From positions 1 to 10,523 of the forward strand of contig CAIYKK010000068.1 in the NCBI GenBank assembly GCA_903926695.1: a stretch of DNA of 10,523 bases. The letters are read 5' to 3'. Source of the DNA: an uncultured Burkholderiales bacterium. Lineage in GTDB: Bacteria > Pseudomonadota > Gammaproteobacteria > Burkholderiales > Burkholderiaceae_C. Position numbers and translations under genes: made by a program. The notes beneath the pieces were generated by a model. That model was given only the letters and a program-made list of their open reading frames with translations. It did not search any database and was not told where the DNA came from. Below are positions 1-6,912 of this stretch, one piece after another (position 1 is the stretch's first letter; every line of letters begins with the position of its first letter).

Positions 1-2
1 CC

Positions 3-992
3 ACCGCCACGACGATGATCGGCCAGAAGGTCAGCATGCCGGTGGCGATTGCGCCGACCGGCCTGACCGGCATGCAGCACGCCGACGGCGAAATCCTGGG
101 CGCGCTGGCGGCGAAGAAATTCGGCATTCCGTTCACGCTTTCAACCATGAGCATCTGCTCGATTGAAGACGTGGCCGAAGCCACCGACGGCCATCCGTTC
201 TGGTTTCAGCTCTACATGATGAAAGACCGCGCTTTCATCGCCCGGCTGATCGACCGCGCCAAGGCGGCGAAATGCTCGGCGCTGGTCATCACGCTGGATT
301 TGCAGATTCTCGGCCAGCGCCACAAGGATTTGAAAAATGGCCTCTCAGCCCCGCCCAAGCTGACGATTGCCAACATGATCAACATTGCGACGAAACCGCG
401 CTGGGCGCTGGGCATGCTGGGCACGAAACGGCGCGAGTTCGGGAACATCGTCGGCCATGTCAGCGGCGTGGACAACATGGGCAGCCTCTCAGAATGGACG
501 GCCAAACAGTTCGACCCGGCGCTGAACTGGGGCGATGTGGAATGGATCAGGCAGCGCTGGGGCGGCAAGATCATCGTCAAGGGCATTCAGGACGTGGAAG
601 ACGCCAAGCTGGCGGTGCAGTCCGGCGCCGACGCGCTGATCGTGAGCAACCACGGCGGGCGCCAGCTGGACGGAGCGGAGTCGAGTATTCACGCGCTGAG
701 CCGCATTGTTGACGCGGTCGGCGGGCAGATTGAAATTCACATGGACGGCGGCATTCGCAGCGGCCAGGACGTTTTAAAAGCGCGGGCGCTGGGCGCGCAG
801 GGCACCTACATTGGCCGGGCGTTTCTCTACGGCCTGGGCGCGATGGGCGAGGCGGGCGTGACCAAGGCGCTGGAAATCATCCACAAGGAGCTGGACATCA
901 CGATGGCGTTTTGCGGCCGCACCGACATCAATACGGTGGACAAAAGCATTTTGCTTCCGGGGACGTTTGAGCGCGGCGCGCAGGCGGTTTGA
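3..992 (+). CDS. lldD: L-lactate dehydrogenase (FMN-dependent, quinone-linked), 3' part
   Basis: Oxidises L-lactate to pyruvate with FMN and passes electrons to the quinone pool; peripheral on the inner membrane. The frame is open from base 3, so the true start lies outside the window; 329 residues are visible, and the family is about 380 long, so roughly 50 N-terminal residues are missing. Counting from the Met at base 15, I see the FMN-family motif SNHGGRQLDG (211-220) with the catalytic His213 and substrate-binding Arg216, a Lys in the IVKGI strand (Lys189), and the phosphate-binding DGGIRSGQDVLKA and GRAFLYG segments. LDLQILGQRHKD and ITMAFCG are typical of LldD rather than glycolate oxidase or mandelate dehydrogenase. 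The coding region is intact to a TGA. It converges on the lipoprotein gene with only 7 bases between the stop codons, and no terminator hairpin is visible there. Confidence 0.93.
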   Translation, partial: TATTMIGQKVSMPVAIAPTGLTGMQHADGEILGALAAKKFGIPFTLSTMSICSIEDVAEATDGHPFWFQLYMMKDRAFIARLIDRAKAAKCSALVITLDLQILGQRHKDLKNGLSAPPKLTIANMINIATKPRWALGMLGTKRREFGNIVGHVSGVDNMGSLSEWTAKQFDPALNWGDVEWIRQRWGGKIIVKGIQDVEDAKLAVQSGADALIVSNHGGRQLDGAESSIHALSRIVDAVGGQIEIHMDGGIRSGQDVLKARALGAQGTYIGRAFLYGLGAMGEAGVTKALEIIHKELDITMAFCGRTDINTVDKSILLPGTFERGAQAV

Positions 993-999
993 GGCGCAA

Positions 1000-1227
1000 T
1001 CAGTTTATTTGCCGGTAGCGGTAACCCTTGCCCTGCATGCACAGGGTGAGTAAATTGCGCTGCTCGGCGGCTGGGATTTTGTTGAGTTTTATTTGATAGC
1101 TGCACTCGGCCACGGCATTTTGCTTGTCAAAGCTGCTGGCACCATCTTTGACAAAATCATATTTGGCAGGCGTGCCACAGCCAGCGATCAAAATAAGTGC
1201 AGCGGTTGCTGTGAAGACTTTAAACAA
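1000..1227 (-). CDS. Small putative lipoprotein, 75 aa, probable TTG start
   Basis: Unrecognised small exported protein. An upstream ATG in the same frame would give 116 residues, but its first 40 do not look like a leader. A TTG codon at 1227-1225 sits 7 bases after AAGGA and gives MFKVFTATAALILIAGCGTP, a textbook lipoprotein signal: one Lys, a hydrophobic run, then the lipobox LIAGC with Cys at about residue 18. I therefore chose TTG. The mature part is about 57 residues, polar, with two further Cys residues (AECSYQ and TLCMQGKGY) that could form a disulfide in the periplasm. The C-terminal LCMQGKGYRYRQIN resembles the 'C-x-x-x-GY' ends of small Burkholderiales lipoproteins, but I cannot name a function. 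Divergent from dinB with about 200 bases between them. Export is fairly sure; function is unknown. Confidence 0.75.
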   Translation of the reverse strand: MFKVFTATAALILIAGCGTPAKYDFVKDGASSFDKQNAVAECSYQIKLNKIPAAEQRNLLTLCMQGKGYRYRQIN

Positions 1228-1426
1228 TTGATTTTTCCTTGGGATTCTCGGTTTTATTAAAACGACACCGCTCGCGCAAAAGCCAAAGCGCTTTTCAAAA
1301 ACATGCTTTTGAGGCGATAAATTCCTGCGGGCAATACTGCGGACCATCACTGGCTTGCCGAATGAAGGTCGAGATTAAACCACTACTTGAACCGCCCCAG
1401 CCCGGCTGGCGGCACAATCGGACGCC
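1228..1426. other. Divergent intergenic region between lipoprotein gene and dinB
   Basis: About 200 bases that must hold both divergent promoters. It contains a short AT-rich palindrome (GTTTT-ATT-AAAAC, 1250-1262) about 25 bases upstream of the lipoprotein TTG, and a spaced inverted repeat caaaagc/gcttttg (1277-1283 and 1305-1311). No convincing -35/-10 pair and no LexA box of the CTGT-N8-ACAG type was found by eye. Confidence 0.4.
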
Positions 1427-2689
1427 GTGATTTCCGAGTCTCCAACACCCGCAAGCGCCCTGCCCCGGCGCATTGCCCACCTCGACATGGATGCGTTTTT
1501 CGCCTCCGTCGAGTTGCTGCGCTATCCACAGCTCAAAGGCTTGCCGGTGGTTATTGGCGGGGCGCGGCGCAGCGTTGATGAAGCGCTGCTGGCCGCGCAG
1601 GGCCAGCGGGCACTGCGTTTTATCCCGGTGGCCGAGTTTCCGCTGCTCAAGGATTACGTGGGCCGGGGCGTGATCACCACGGCGACTTACGCGGCGCGCC
1701 AGTTCGGCATCGGCTCGGCGATGGGCATGATGAAAGCGGCCCGGCTGTGCCCGCAGGCCATCGTGCTGCCGGTCGATTTTGATGAAATCCGGCGCTTTTC
1801 GCGGCTGTTCAAAAGCATCATTGCCGAGATTGCGCCGCTGGTCGAAGACCGGGGCGTGGACGAGGTGTATATCGACTTCACCGACGTTCCCGGCGGCCAG
1901 CGCGAAGGCGGGCGGGTGCTGGCACGGCTGATTCAAAAAAGCATTTTTGACAAAACTGGCCTGACCTGCTCGATGGGCGTGGCGCCCAACAAGCTGCTGG
2001 CCAAAATGGCCAGCGAATTTAACAAACCCAACGGCGTTTCCATCGTGGTTGAAAGCGATTTGCAGGCCAAAATCTGGCCGCTGCATGTACGCAAAATCAA
2101 CGGCATCGGACCCAAGGCGGGCGAGCGGCTGGCGGCGCTGGGCATTGAAACCATCGGCGAGCTGGCCGCGCAGGCGCCGCACCGGCTGGTGCGCCATTTC
2201 GGCCAGTCCACCGGCGTCTGGATGATTGAGGCGGCCTGGGGGCGCGACGCCAGCGCGGTCGTCACGCACAGCGAGCCGGTCAGCATCAGCCGCGAAACGA
2301 CGTTCGAGCGCGACCTGCACGCGGTGCGCGACAAGGCCGAACTGGGCGCGATTTTCACAAGGCTGTGCGAGCAGGTCGCCGCCGATTTGCAGCGCAAGGG
2401 TTATGCCGCCAAAACCATAGGCATCAAGCTGCGCTACGAGGATTTCAAAATCGCCACGCGCGACCTGACGGCGCCGGGCTACACCGCCGACGCCAAAACC
2501 ATTCGCCGCTTGGCCGGGCAGTGCCTCAAACGGGTGCCGCTGGACAAGCGCCTGCGCCTGCTGGGCGTGCGGGCCGGGACGCTGCTCAAGGTGGGGGAGC
2601 TGGCCGATGGTGAACAGCACCGGGCAGTCGGCACCTCGGCACCGACACAGGCGGGCGCTGAATTGACAGTCACCCGTCAGCTGTTCTAG
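1427..2689 (+). CDS. dinB: DNA polymerase IV (Y-family translesion polymerase)
   Basis: Error-prone polymerase that copies past damaged template bases. The GTG start at 1427 gives 420 residues. HLDMDAFFASVE (18-29) carries the metal ligands Asp20 and Asp22 and the probable steric-gate Phe25; RGVDEVYIDFTD (142-153) carries the catalytic Asp145-Glu146. MGVAPNKLLAKMASEFNKPNG (palm) and INGIGPKAGERLAALGIETIGE (thumb helix-hairpin-helix, 224-245) follow, then a little-finger domain from about 280. The protein ends in RQLF, a short form of the beta-clamp binding motif. Between GGARR (44-48) and GVITTATY (81-88) there are about 30 residues that E. coli DinB lacks, where the finger region normally runs straight on. 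The family is about 350 long, so this insertion plus a longer C-terminal tail explains the length. Ribosome site is weak (GGA near 1420). No LexA operator seen. Confidence 0.95.
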   Translation: MISESPTPASALPRRIAHLDMDAFFASVELLRYPQLKGLPVVIGGARRSVDEALLAAQGQRALRFIPVAEFPLLKDYVGRGVITTATYAARQFGIGSAMGMMKAARLCPQAIVLPVDFDEIRRFSRLFKSIIAEIAPLVEDRGVDEVYIDFTDVPGGQREGGRVLARLIQKSIFDKTGLTCSMGVAPNKLLAKMASEFNKPNGVSIVVESDLQAKIWPLHVRKINGIGPKAGERLAALGIETIGELAAQAPHRLVRHFGQSTGVWMIEAAWGRDASAVVTHSEPVSISRETTFERDLHAVRDKAELGAIFTRLCEQVAADLQRKGYAAKTIGIKLRYEDFKIATRDLTAPGYTADAKTIRRLAGQCLKRVPLDKRLRLLGVRAGTLLKVGELADGEQHRAVGTSAPTQAGAELTVTRQLF

Positions 2690-2774
2690 CGGTTGTTGGT
2701 GATTTACCGGAAGACGCTGCACAGGTGAAAGTCCGGCAGGCCGCTGAACGGGTGAATATTCCAGCCCAGACGTG

Positions 2775-2804
2775 AAAAAAGGGCGCAAACCTGCGCCCTT
2801 TTTT
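2775..2804. terminator. Intrinsic terminator, probably bidirectional
   Basis: A perfect 13-bp inverted repeat (2775-2787 with 2792-2804), core GGGCGCA/TGCGCCC, flanked by six A on one side and six T on the other, with a 4-base loop (AACC). It lies between the convergent dinB and outer-membrane protein genes, and its A/T flanks would serve transcripts from either side. Confidence 0.92.
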
Positions 2805-2836
2805 GTCAAACCTTCACGCCCGTGGCGCAGGGTCTT

Positions 2837-3514
2837 TTACTTATACTTAGGTGTCGGTGCTTGGGCTTTATCGCCGAAACGGTAAATCAGGCCCGCCGAC
2901 ACGAGGTCGATATTGCCCCTGCTGCCCAGCGCATCATTGACCCGGTAGCGTTCAAGCTCGGCACGCACGGCAAGCGACTCGGTCAAGGCGTATTGCAGCC
3001 CCAGACCGAGCTTGTAATTGGCGTCGCTCTTGCTCGGATTGGGATTGCCTACCAGCACAGCCCCGGTGCTGCTGAAGGAGTCACGGGTATGGGCATAGTT
3101 CAGACCGACACGACCAAAAGCAGAAAACTTTTCATTCAGCGGCATAGTGCCGACCAGGTCAAGGTTCAATCCGGTGATCTTGATCGTGCCGTTGAGCGTT
3201 CCGGCGGGCACCGTGGTGGCGGTGTAGCCGAAGCTTCCGAGATCGAAATAACCCCCTTCCAGCGCAAAATTCTTGTCCAGCCGGTAGCCGCCAAAAACCT
3301 TGTAGCCGGTAGAGTGCTCGTCTTTGACCGTGGTGCTGGAGTTAAACCAATTGCCGACCAGGCCGCTGTTGATTTTTGCCCCGTCGATGCTCGTGCTCGC
3401 GCTGCCTAGATTGGCCCCCGCGTACCAGCCCGAATCTTGTGCCAAGGCCCAAGGGCTGGAAAATACTGCCAGCGTCGCCAGGCAAAGTGCCCCAGCAGCT
3501 TTTACTAGTTTCAT
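2837..3514 (-). CDS. Outer-membrane beta-barrel protein (OmpA-like transmembrane domain type)
   Basis: Small outer-membrane barrel, 225 residues. I chose the ATG at 3514 because GGAG lies 5 bases upstream and it begins a clean signal peptide (MKLVKAAGALCLATLAVFSS..., predicted cut after ALA at 25, before QDSGWYAG). Longer in-frame starts add 20 residues that do not look like a leader. The mature chain begins GWYAGANLGSAST and shows alternating polar/hydrophobic strands (TGYKVFGGYRLDKNFALEGGYFDLG, FSAFGRVGLNYAHT, YKLGLGLQYALTESLAVRAELERY) and a last strand LVSAGLIYRF, as in eight-stranded OmpA/OmpX/opacity barrels (Pfam OMP_b-brl type). A short charged tail follows the last Phe. There is no peptidoglycan-binding OmpA C-domain, so an OmpX- or surface-protein-like role is likely; ligand unknown. 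It stands alone behind its own promoter. Confidence 0.87.
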   Translation of the reverse strand: MKLVKAAGALCLATLAVFSSPWALAQDSGWYAGANLGSASTSIDGAKINSGLVGNWFNSSTTVKDEHSTGYKVFGGYRLDKNFALEGGYFDLGSFGYTATTVPAGTLNGTIKITGLNLDLVGTMPLNEKFSAFGRVGLNYAHTRDSFSSTGAVLVGNPNPSKSDANYKLGLGLQYALTESLAVRAELERYRVNDALGSRGNIDLVSAGLIYRFGDKAQAPTPKYK

Positions 3515-3544
3515 ATTCACTCCAAAGATTGATTTAATTTTCCA

Positions 3545-3574
3545 TTGATAAGTAACCATTGTAAAAGCTCTCAA
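3545..3574 (-). promoter_or_regulatory. Candidate sigma-70 promoter for the outer-membrane protein gene
   Basis: On the minus strand TTGAGA (3574-3569) and TATCAA (3550-3545) are separated by 18 bases, about 30 bases upstream of the chosen ATG. Both boxes deviate from consensus. A TACAAT on the same strand a few bases away is an alternative -10. Confidence 0.35.
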
Positions 3575-3884
3575 GCACAGGAGGTGTTAAAAATGAGCCA
3601 CTGACCTTACGTCAGCAGCAAATTTTGATTTTCTACAGAAATGAAAAATTCTGATCACGTTTTCATGGCGATTTACGCCGCGATGCCGATGAATTCGGCG
3701 GCTTTTTGAATGCTGACCATCTTGCGTGTGATGCTCAAATTATTGACTGTTGCGCAAGATTGAGAAACTCAATTAGAAACAGGTCGCACCCCGGCGCGGT
3801 GCCGGGTTGCTCCAAACGGGCAGGGCGGGCCGCTTTGTCGGGCGCATGGGCGTGCGCTCGGGTCAGGCGGCCCGCCGTTGCCGG
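3575..3884. other. Gene-poor stretch with small inverted repeats
   Basis: No intact gene seen. Contents: ctgac-N5-gtcag (3601-3615); a 5-bp hairpin gccga-tgaat-tcggc (3685-3699) followed by five T (3703-3707), possibly a weak plus-strand terminator; a possible gene remnant on the minus strand (listed separately); a 6-bp palindrome attgag-aaa-ctcaat (3759-3773); and a GC-rich hairpin cccggc-gcggt-gccggg (3790-3806) about 80 bases downstream of the FecR-like gene's stop. The hairpin near 3790 lacks a T-run on the minus strand, so calling it that gene's terminator would be a guess. Confidence 0.45.
3673..3735 (-). pseudogene. Possible 3' remnant of a lost gene
   Basis: Read on the minus strand, the last codons before a TAA (3675-3673) give SITRKMVSIQKAAEFIGIAA. 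Of the 17 codons from CGC to GCG, excluding the stop, about three quarters end in G or C, as in the real genes here, whereas the codons just upstream (toward 3780) do not and run into a TGA. There is no convincing start or ribosome site. It could instead be a 15-residue ORF from the ATG at 3720, or chance. The family is not recognised. Confidence 0.25.
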
Positions 3885-6386
3885 TCAGGGTTCGCGTGGG
3901 TTTTTGGGGTCGTCTTCGGGCTTGTGCCGCTGCGGATGGCCCGCAGGCGTCGGCTGGTGCGGCACCTGCGGCGGCGTTTGCGCGCTGGGCGCTTTGGGCT
4001 GAGGGGGCGGCGCGGCGCGGCGCGGCGGCAGGGCCGCTGCGGCGGCGCGCTGGGCTTGGTCTTGCGCTGCTTTTTGCGCCTGCTCGCGCTGGGTCTGCAG
4101 GGCCTGTTCGCGCTGAGCGCGCTGGGCCTGCTGCTCTTCGCTCTTGCGGCGCAGCTGCTCTGCCTGGCGCTGGGTATCAGGCGGTGCTGACTGCTGGACG
4201 GGCTGCTGGGGCCCCTGGAGCTGTTCGGGCGCAGGGTGGTCGATGAGGGTGCGTCCTGACTTTCCTGGCTGGACTGCTGGCGGCGTGGTGCCTGCGCCCG
4301 GCGTCTGTGCATTCGACGGGCGATGCGTTCCTGGCGCGACCGCTGCTGCATCCGCCGGGCGGGAGGGGCTGGAAGATTGGCCGGGCCACTGATGCTGTGT
4401 TGACGGGTCTGGGCGATCTGGACGGGCCGGGCTCAGGGAAGGCGACTGCGATGGCTGCGCCACCGGAATAAACCGAAGGGGCTGGGGCTGTGCGGGCTGT
4501 CCAGACTGTCCAGACTGTCCAGGTTGCACCGGCTGCAAGGGTTGCACCGGCGCCGGGGTGTTGCGTCCTCCCCTGGGCTGATGGGTCATGCTGCCGGCGT
4601 CCTGCACAGGTGTTGACGCAGGCGGCTGGCCAGAGGGCGCGGCCTGATGACTGGCAGGCGGCTGCCTGTTCCACGGTGCCGTCCCTCCAGTCGCGCTGGC
4701 GGGTCTAGCAGGGGGCGGCTGGGCGGGCATCAAGCCGTCAGGTCGGGACGGGCGCTCGCCGTGCTCAGTGCGGTTAATACGATCAGTGCCGTCGGTGCGG
4801 TCCGGCCATCCTGGGCGCGATGCGCCGGGCTGGCGCTGGGGCGCGTTCGGCTGCTCCGCGCCGCGCCCGGACTGGCCGGAGGGGCTGGAGGGACTGGAGG
4901 GCCGCCCACGCCCATCATGGCCGCGCACAATCACGGGCTGCGTGTTCACGGCCGCTGGCGGCAGGGCGGCAGGCGCCAGCCGGTTGACGCCGCGCAGATC
5001 GTTGCGGTCACGGTCGCGCTGATGGTCGCGGCTGGGGCGTGGCATCAGGAAGTTCGATGCGCTCTGGGGCTGGCTCAGCTCGCTCGCGCTCAACGATTGC
5101 AGGTGGTTGTAGACGGGGCGGCCGTGCGTGAAGTCATCCCGGCTCATGGCCGAGACGGCGTTGCGCTGGTTCTGGTAACTGTAGCCTTGGGCTGGCGGAT
5201 TGAACTGGGCGCGGTTTCCCGTGCTGTAGTTGAGCTGGCTCATGTGGCGCTCGCTGGCCCGGTAGCTGGGCCGGAACGCCTCGCCCGGCGCCAGCGGAAA
5301 CCAGCCCACGGGCCGCTCGGCATGGCTGCTGCCGACAAAACCCACCAGCGCGGGCGCGTACACCGGACGCTGGGGCAGTCGCCCCGGCACCCAGGCCCAG
5401 CGTGGGCCGATTTGCGCCCAGCGCCCGTAGTGAAACGGCGCAAAGCCCCAGGGCGCCTCATCGACCCAGGTCCAGCCCCAGGGCGCAACCCAACTCCACT
5501 GACCGGCGCGGTAGGGCGCCCAATTTTCAGGTACGGCGCGGGGAATCCAGACGTGGCCGTAAGTGGCGTCGCGCTGCCAGTCGCCATAGTTGTCGAGCTG
5601 CTGGTAGCCGACTGTTTCGCGCGGCACGTAGCGCGCCGAAACCGAGTGTTCTTCGGCGCGGTCGCGCCCGGCGCTCCACTGGTCAAAATGGTCCTGCACC
5701 GCTGCACCGGGCGCCGCCGGTATCAAGCTGGTGCCGGTGAAGGTGCCTTGCTGCGCGCCTTCCAGCGTCAGCGGTGCGTCGTTGTCGCCATAGATCAGCG
5801 CGCCGCCCGCCAGCGCCACCACCCGCGTGGTGTTGCTAGCCGGGTTGACATCGAGCCGGTAGGTGCCGGGCTGAGTCACCACAAACGCTAGATTGGGCGT
5901 GTTGATTTCCAGGCGCTGGCCCTCAAACAGCGTACGTACGCGCAGTTGAACCGTGCCCTGCACCACCCGCAGCTGGGTCTGGTTGTCGTCGAGCGCAAAA
6001 AAATCCAGGCTGGTGGATTCATCCATCCGCACGGCAGTTGAGCCGACGTGCAGCTCGGCGCGTGAGCGCGGACTGGTCCACAGGCGCTCGCCCTCGACCA
6101 GCGGGCGGTTCAGGATGGCGGGCTGCCAGTCGTTGCTGGCGTCGGTGTCGTTGGGCGCAAAGCTCACTGTGCCTTCGGCCAGGCCCAGCCAGGCGACGCG
6201 GCCCGGCGGGTCCGCCGTCACGGCGGCCTGCGGCGACTGGGGCGGCTGGGGCGGATAGCCGACCTGGGCGCAGGCGGTGGTGTGCAGCGCGGCCAGCATG
6301 ATGAGCAGCGCCGGCACGCTGGCCGGCAGTCGCCGGGCGGCGGGCCGGTCAGTCGGACGGGTTGAAGGGACGGACGGGGAAAACAT
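3885..6386 (-). CDS. Exported FecR-domain / DUF6600-type protein with long Pro/Gln-rich tail
   Basis: Large envelope protein of unknown function, 833 residues from the ATG at 6386, which has AGGAG 10 bases upstream; longer in-frame starts add 57 residues unlike a leader. An Arg-rich N-terminus precedes a hydrophobic segment (about 23-37) and a likely signal peptidase I site (ACA before QVGYPPQ); TTAC is a poor lipobox. A FecR-like beta domain lies at about 62-210 (GRVAWLGLAEGTVSF, LVEGERLWTSPRSRAELHVG, TPNLAFVVTQPGTYRLDV). A Trp/Gly-rich region at about 265-335 (YGHVWIPR, WAPYRAGQWSWVAPWGWTW, GRWAQIGPRWAWVPG) matches the DUF6600 style. From about 400 on the chain is Pro/Gln/Ser/Arg low complexity, with a Gln/Glu/Arg/Ala-rich likely helical stretch near 730-785. 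No FecI sigma factor, FecA receptor or FecR transmembrane anti-sigma layout is present, so iron signalling is not supported; a cell-surface or wall-associated role is more likely. Confidence 0.82.
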   Translation of the reverse strand: MFSPSVPSTRPTDRPAARRLPASVPALLIMLAALHTTACAQVGYPPQPPQSPQAAVTADPPGRVAWLGLAEGTVSFAPNDTDASNDWQPAILNRPLVEGERLWTSPRSRAELHVGSTAVRMDESTSLDFFALDDNQTQLRVVQGTVQLRVRTLFEGQRLEINTPNLAFVVTQPGTYRLDVNPASNTTRVVALAGGALIYGDNDAPLTLEGAQQGTFTGTSLIPAAPGAAVQDHFDQWSAGRDRAEEHSVSARYVPRETVGYQQLDNYGDWQRDATYGHVWIPRAVPENWAPYRAGQWSWVAPWGWTWVDEAPWGFAPFHYGRWAQIGPRWAWVPGRLPQRPVYAPALVGFVGSSHAERPVGWFPLAPGEAFRPSYRASERHMSQLNYSTGNRAQFNPPAQGYSYQNQRNAVSAMSRDDFTHGRPVYNHLQSLSASELSQPQSASNFLMPRPSRDHQRDRDRNDLRGVNRLAPAALPPAAVNTQPVIVRGHDGRGRPSSPSSPSGQSGRGAEQPNAPQRQPGASRPGWPDRTDGTDRINRTEHGERPSRPDGLMPAQPPPARPASATGGTAPWNRQPPASHQAAPSGQPPASTPVQDAGSMTHQPRGGRNTPAPVQPLQPVQPGQSGQSGQPAQPQPLRFIPVAQPSQSPSLSPARPDRPDPSTQHQWPGQSSSPSRPADAAAVAPGTHRPSNAQTPGAGTTPPAVQPGKSGRTLIDHPAPEQLQGPQQPVQQSAPPDTQRQAEQLRRKSEEQQAQRAQREQALQTQREQAQKAAQDQAQRAAAAALPPRRAAPPPQPKAPSAQTPPQVPHQPTPAGHPQRHKPEDDPKNPREP
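4497..4523. repeat. Three tandem 9-bp units inside the FecR-like gene's tail
   Basis: ctgtccaga, ctgtccaga, ctgtccagg in a row. On the coding (minus) strand they encode the repeated tripeptide Gly-Gln-Ser/Pro. A decamer gttgcaccgg is also repeated nearby (4524-4533 and 4541-4550). The unit length keeps the frame, so copy-number change would alter tail length without breaking the gene. Confidence 0.8.
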
Positions 6387-6622
6387 GGCGGATGGACTCC
6401 TCTCAGGAAAAAAGGTGACGGGACGCACGGGCAAAAAAAGGGGGACGGACTGCTTCAGACAACGAACCAATCTTCTAAAAAGACAGTCAACAGTGTGTAA
6501 AGAAGGGCACCCTCGAATGGTAAGCGCTGCAGCAGGCGGACCAGCGCAGGCCAGCATCCTGGGCGGCGGGTCCGCTGTGGCTTAAAATCATAAGTTCAGC
6601 CATTTTTAACCCGGAGCCTTCC

Positions 6623-6784
6623 ATGTCCAAAAAAATCAGAGTCGAAGCCGACATCTGCGCCCCCAAGCCTGTTTCCCCCAAGGGTTACACCATCACCACT
6701 GGCCACGGCCAGAAGATCAGCCTGGAGCGCGGCTCGCACACCCGCAGCAAAAAGAACCCCGGCAAGCGTCCTCACCAGGGCTAA
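6623..6784 (+). CDS. Small basic protein, 53 aa, unknown function
   Basis: ATG at 6623 with GGAG 6 bases upstream (6613-6616) and a TAA at 6782. The protein starts MSKKIRVEADICAPKPV and ends SKKNPGKRPHQG. It has 8 Lys and 4 Arg against 3 acidic residues, one Cys (12), no membrane segment and no signal peptide, so it is a soluble cytoplasmic basic protein, perhaps nucleic-acid or ribosome associated; that is inference only. Codons end strongly in G or C, as in genuine genes of this genome. It is followed within 45 bases by a strong rho-independent terminator and preceded by a TAAAAT box (6583-6588) with no good -35, so it looks like a short monocistronic unit. It is divergent from the FecR-like gene and convergent with the cytochrome gene. 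I do not recognise the family. Confidence 0.75.
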   Translation: MSKKIRVEADICAPKPVSPKGYTITTGHGQKISLERGSHTRSKKNPGKRPHQG

Positions 6785-6797
6785 GCCGCAAATTGGC

Positions 6798-6817
6798 CGG
6801 AGCTTTTTACCGCTCCG
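6798..6817 (+). other. Small hairpin after the 53-aa gene
   Basis: cggagc (6798-6803) and gctccg (6812-6817) form a 6-bp stem around an 8-base loop that contains five T. It lies between the stop codon and the main terminator; with T in the loop rather than after the stem it is not itself a classical terminator. Confidence 0.4.
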
Positions 6818-6825
6818 TCCAGAAG

Positions 6826-6879
6826 GAAACCCGAAGCCTCGCAGGCGCGATCCGCCTGGGCGCTTCGGGTTTCTTTTTT
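6826..6879 (+). terminator. Strong two-tier intrinsic terminator
   Basis: A perfect 12-bp stem gaaacccgaagc (6826-6837) with gcttcgggtttc (6862-6873), followed by six T (6874-6879). The large loop holds a second 6-bp hairpin caggcg-cgatc-cgcctg (6842-6858). It ends the 53-aa gene's transcript. Its minus-strand side has no clear T-run, so it probably works in the plus direction only. Confidence 0.92.
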
Positions 6880-6912
6880 GGGGCCAACCGTCACTGATCT
6901 GAGGCAGCGCGC

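Noticed and set aside
1231..1426. LexA operator controlling dinB
   Set aside because: No CTGT-N8-ACAG or close variant was found by reading the region.
1295..2809. Open frame of 504 codons on the minus strand over dinB
   Set aside because: It is antisense to an unmistakable DNA polymerase IV gene; its product is Arg/Gln/Ala-rich with no recognisable domain, as expected for the shadow of a high-GC gene.
4647..5891. Open frame of 414 codons on the plus strand over the FecR-like gene
   Set aside because: The minus-strand frame has a signal peptide, ribosome site and known domains; the plus-strand product is low-complexity Arg/Ala/Gly without a ribosome site.
3885..6386. Classical FecR anti-sigma regulator
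   Set aside because: No cytoplasmic anti-sigma domain followed by a single membrane helix, and no neighbouring sigma factor or TonB-dependent receptor gene.
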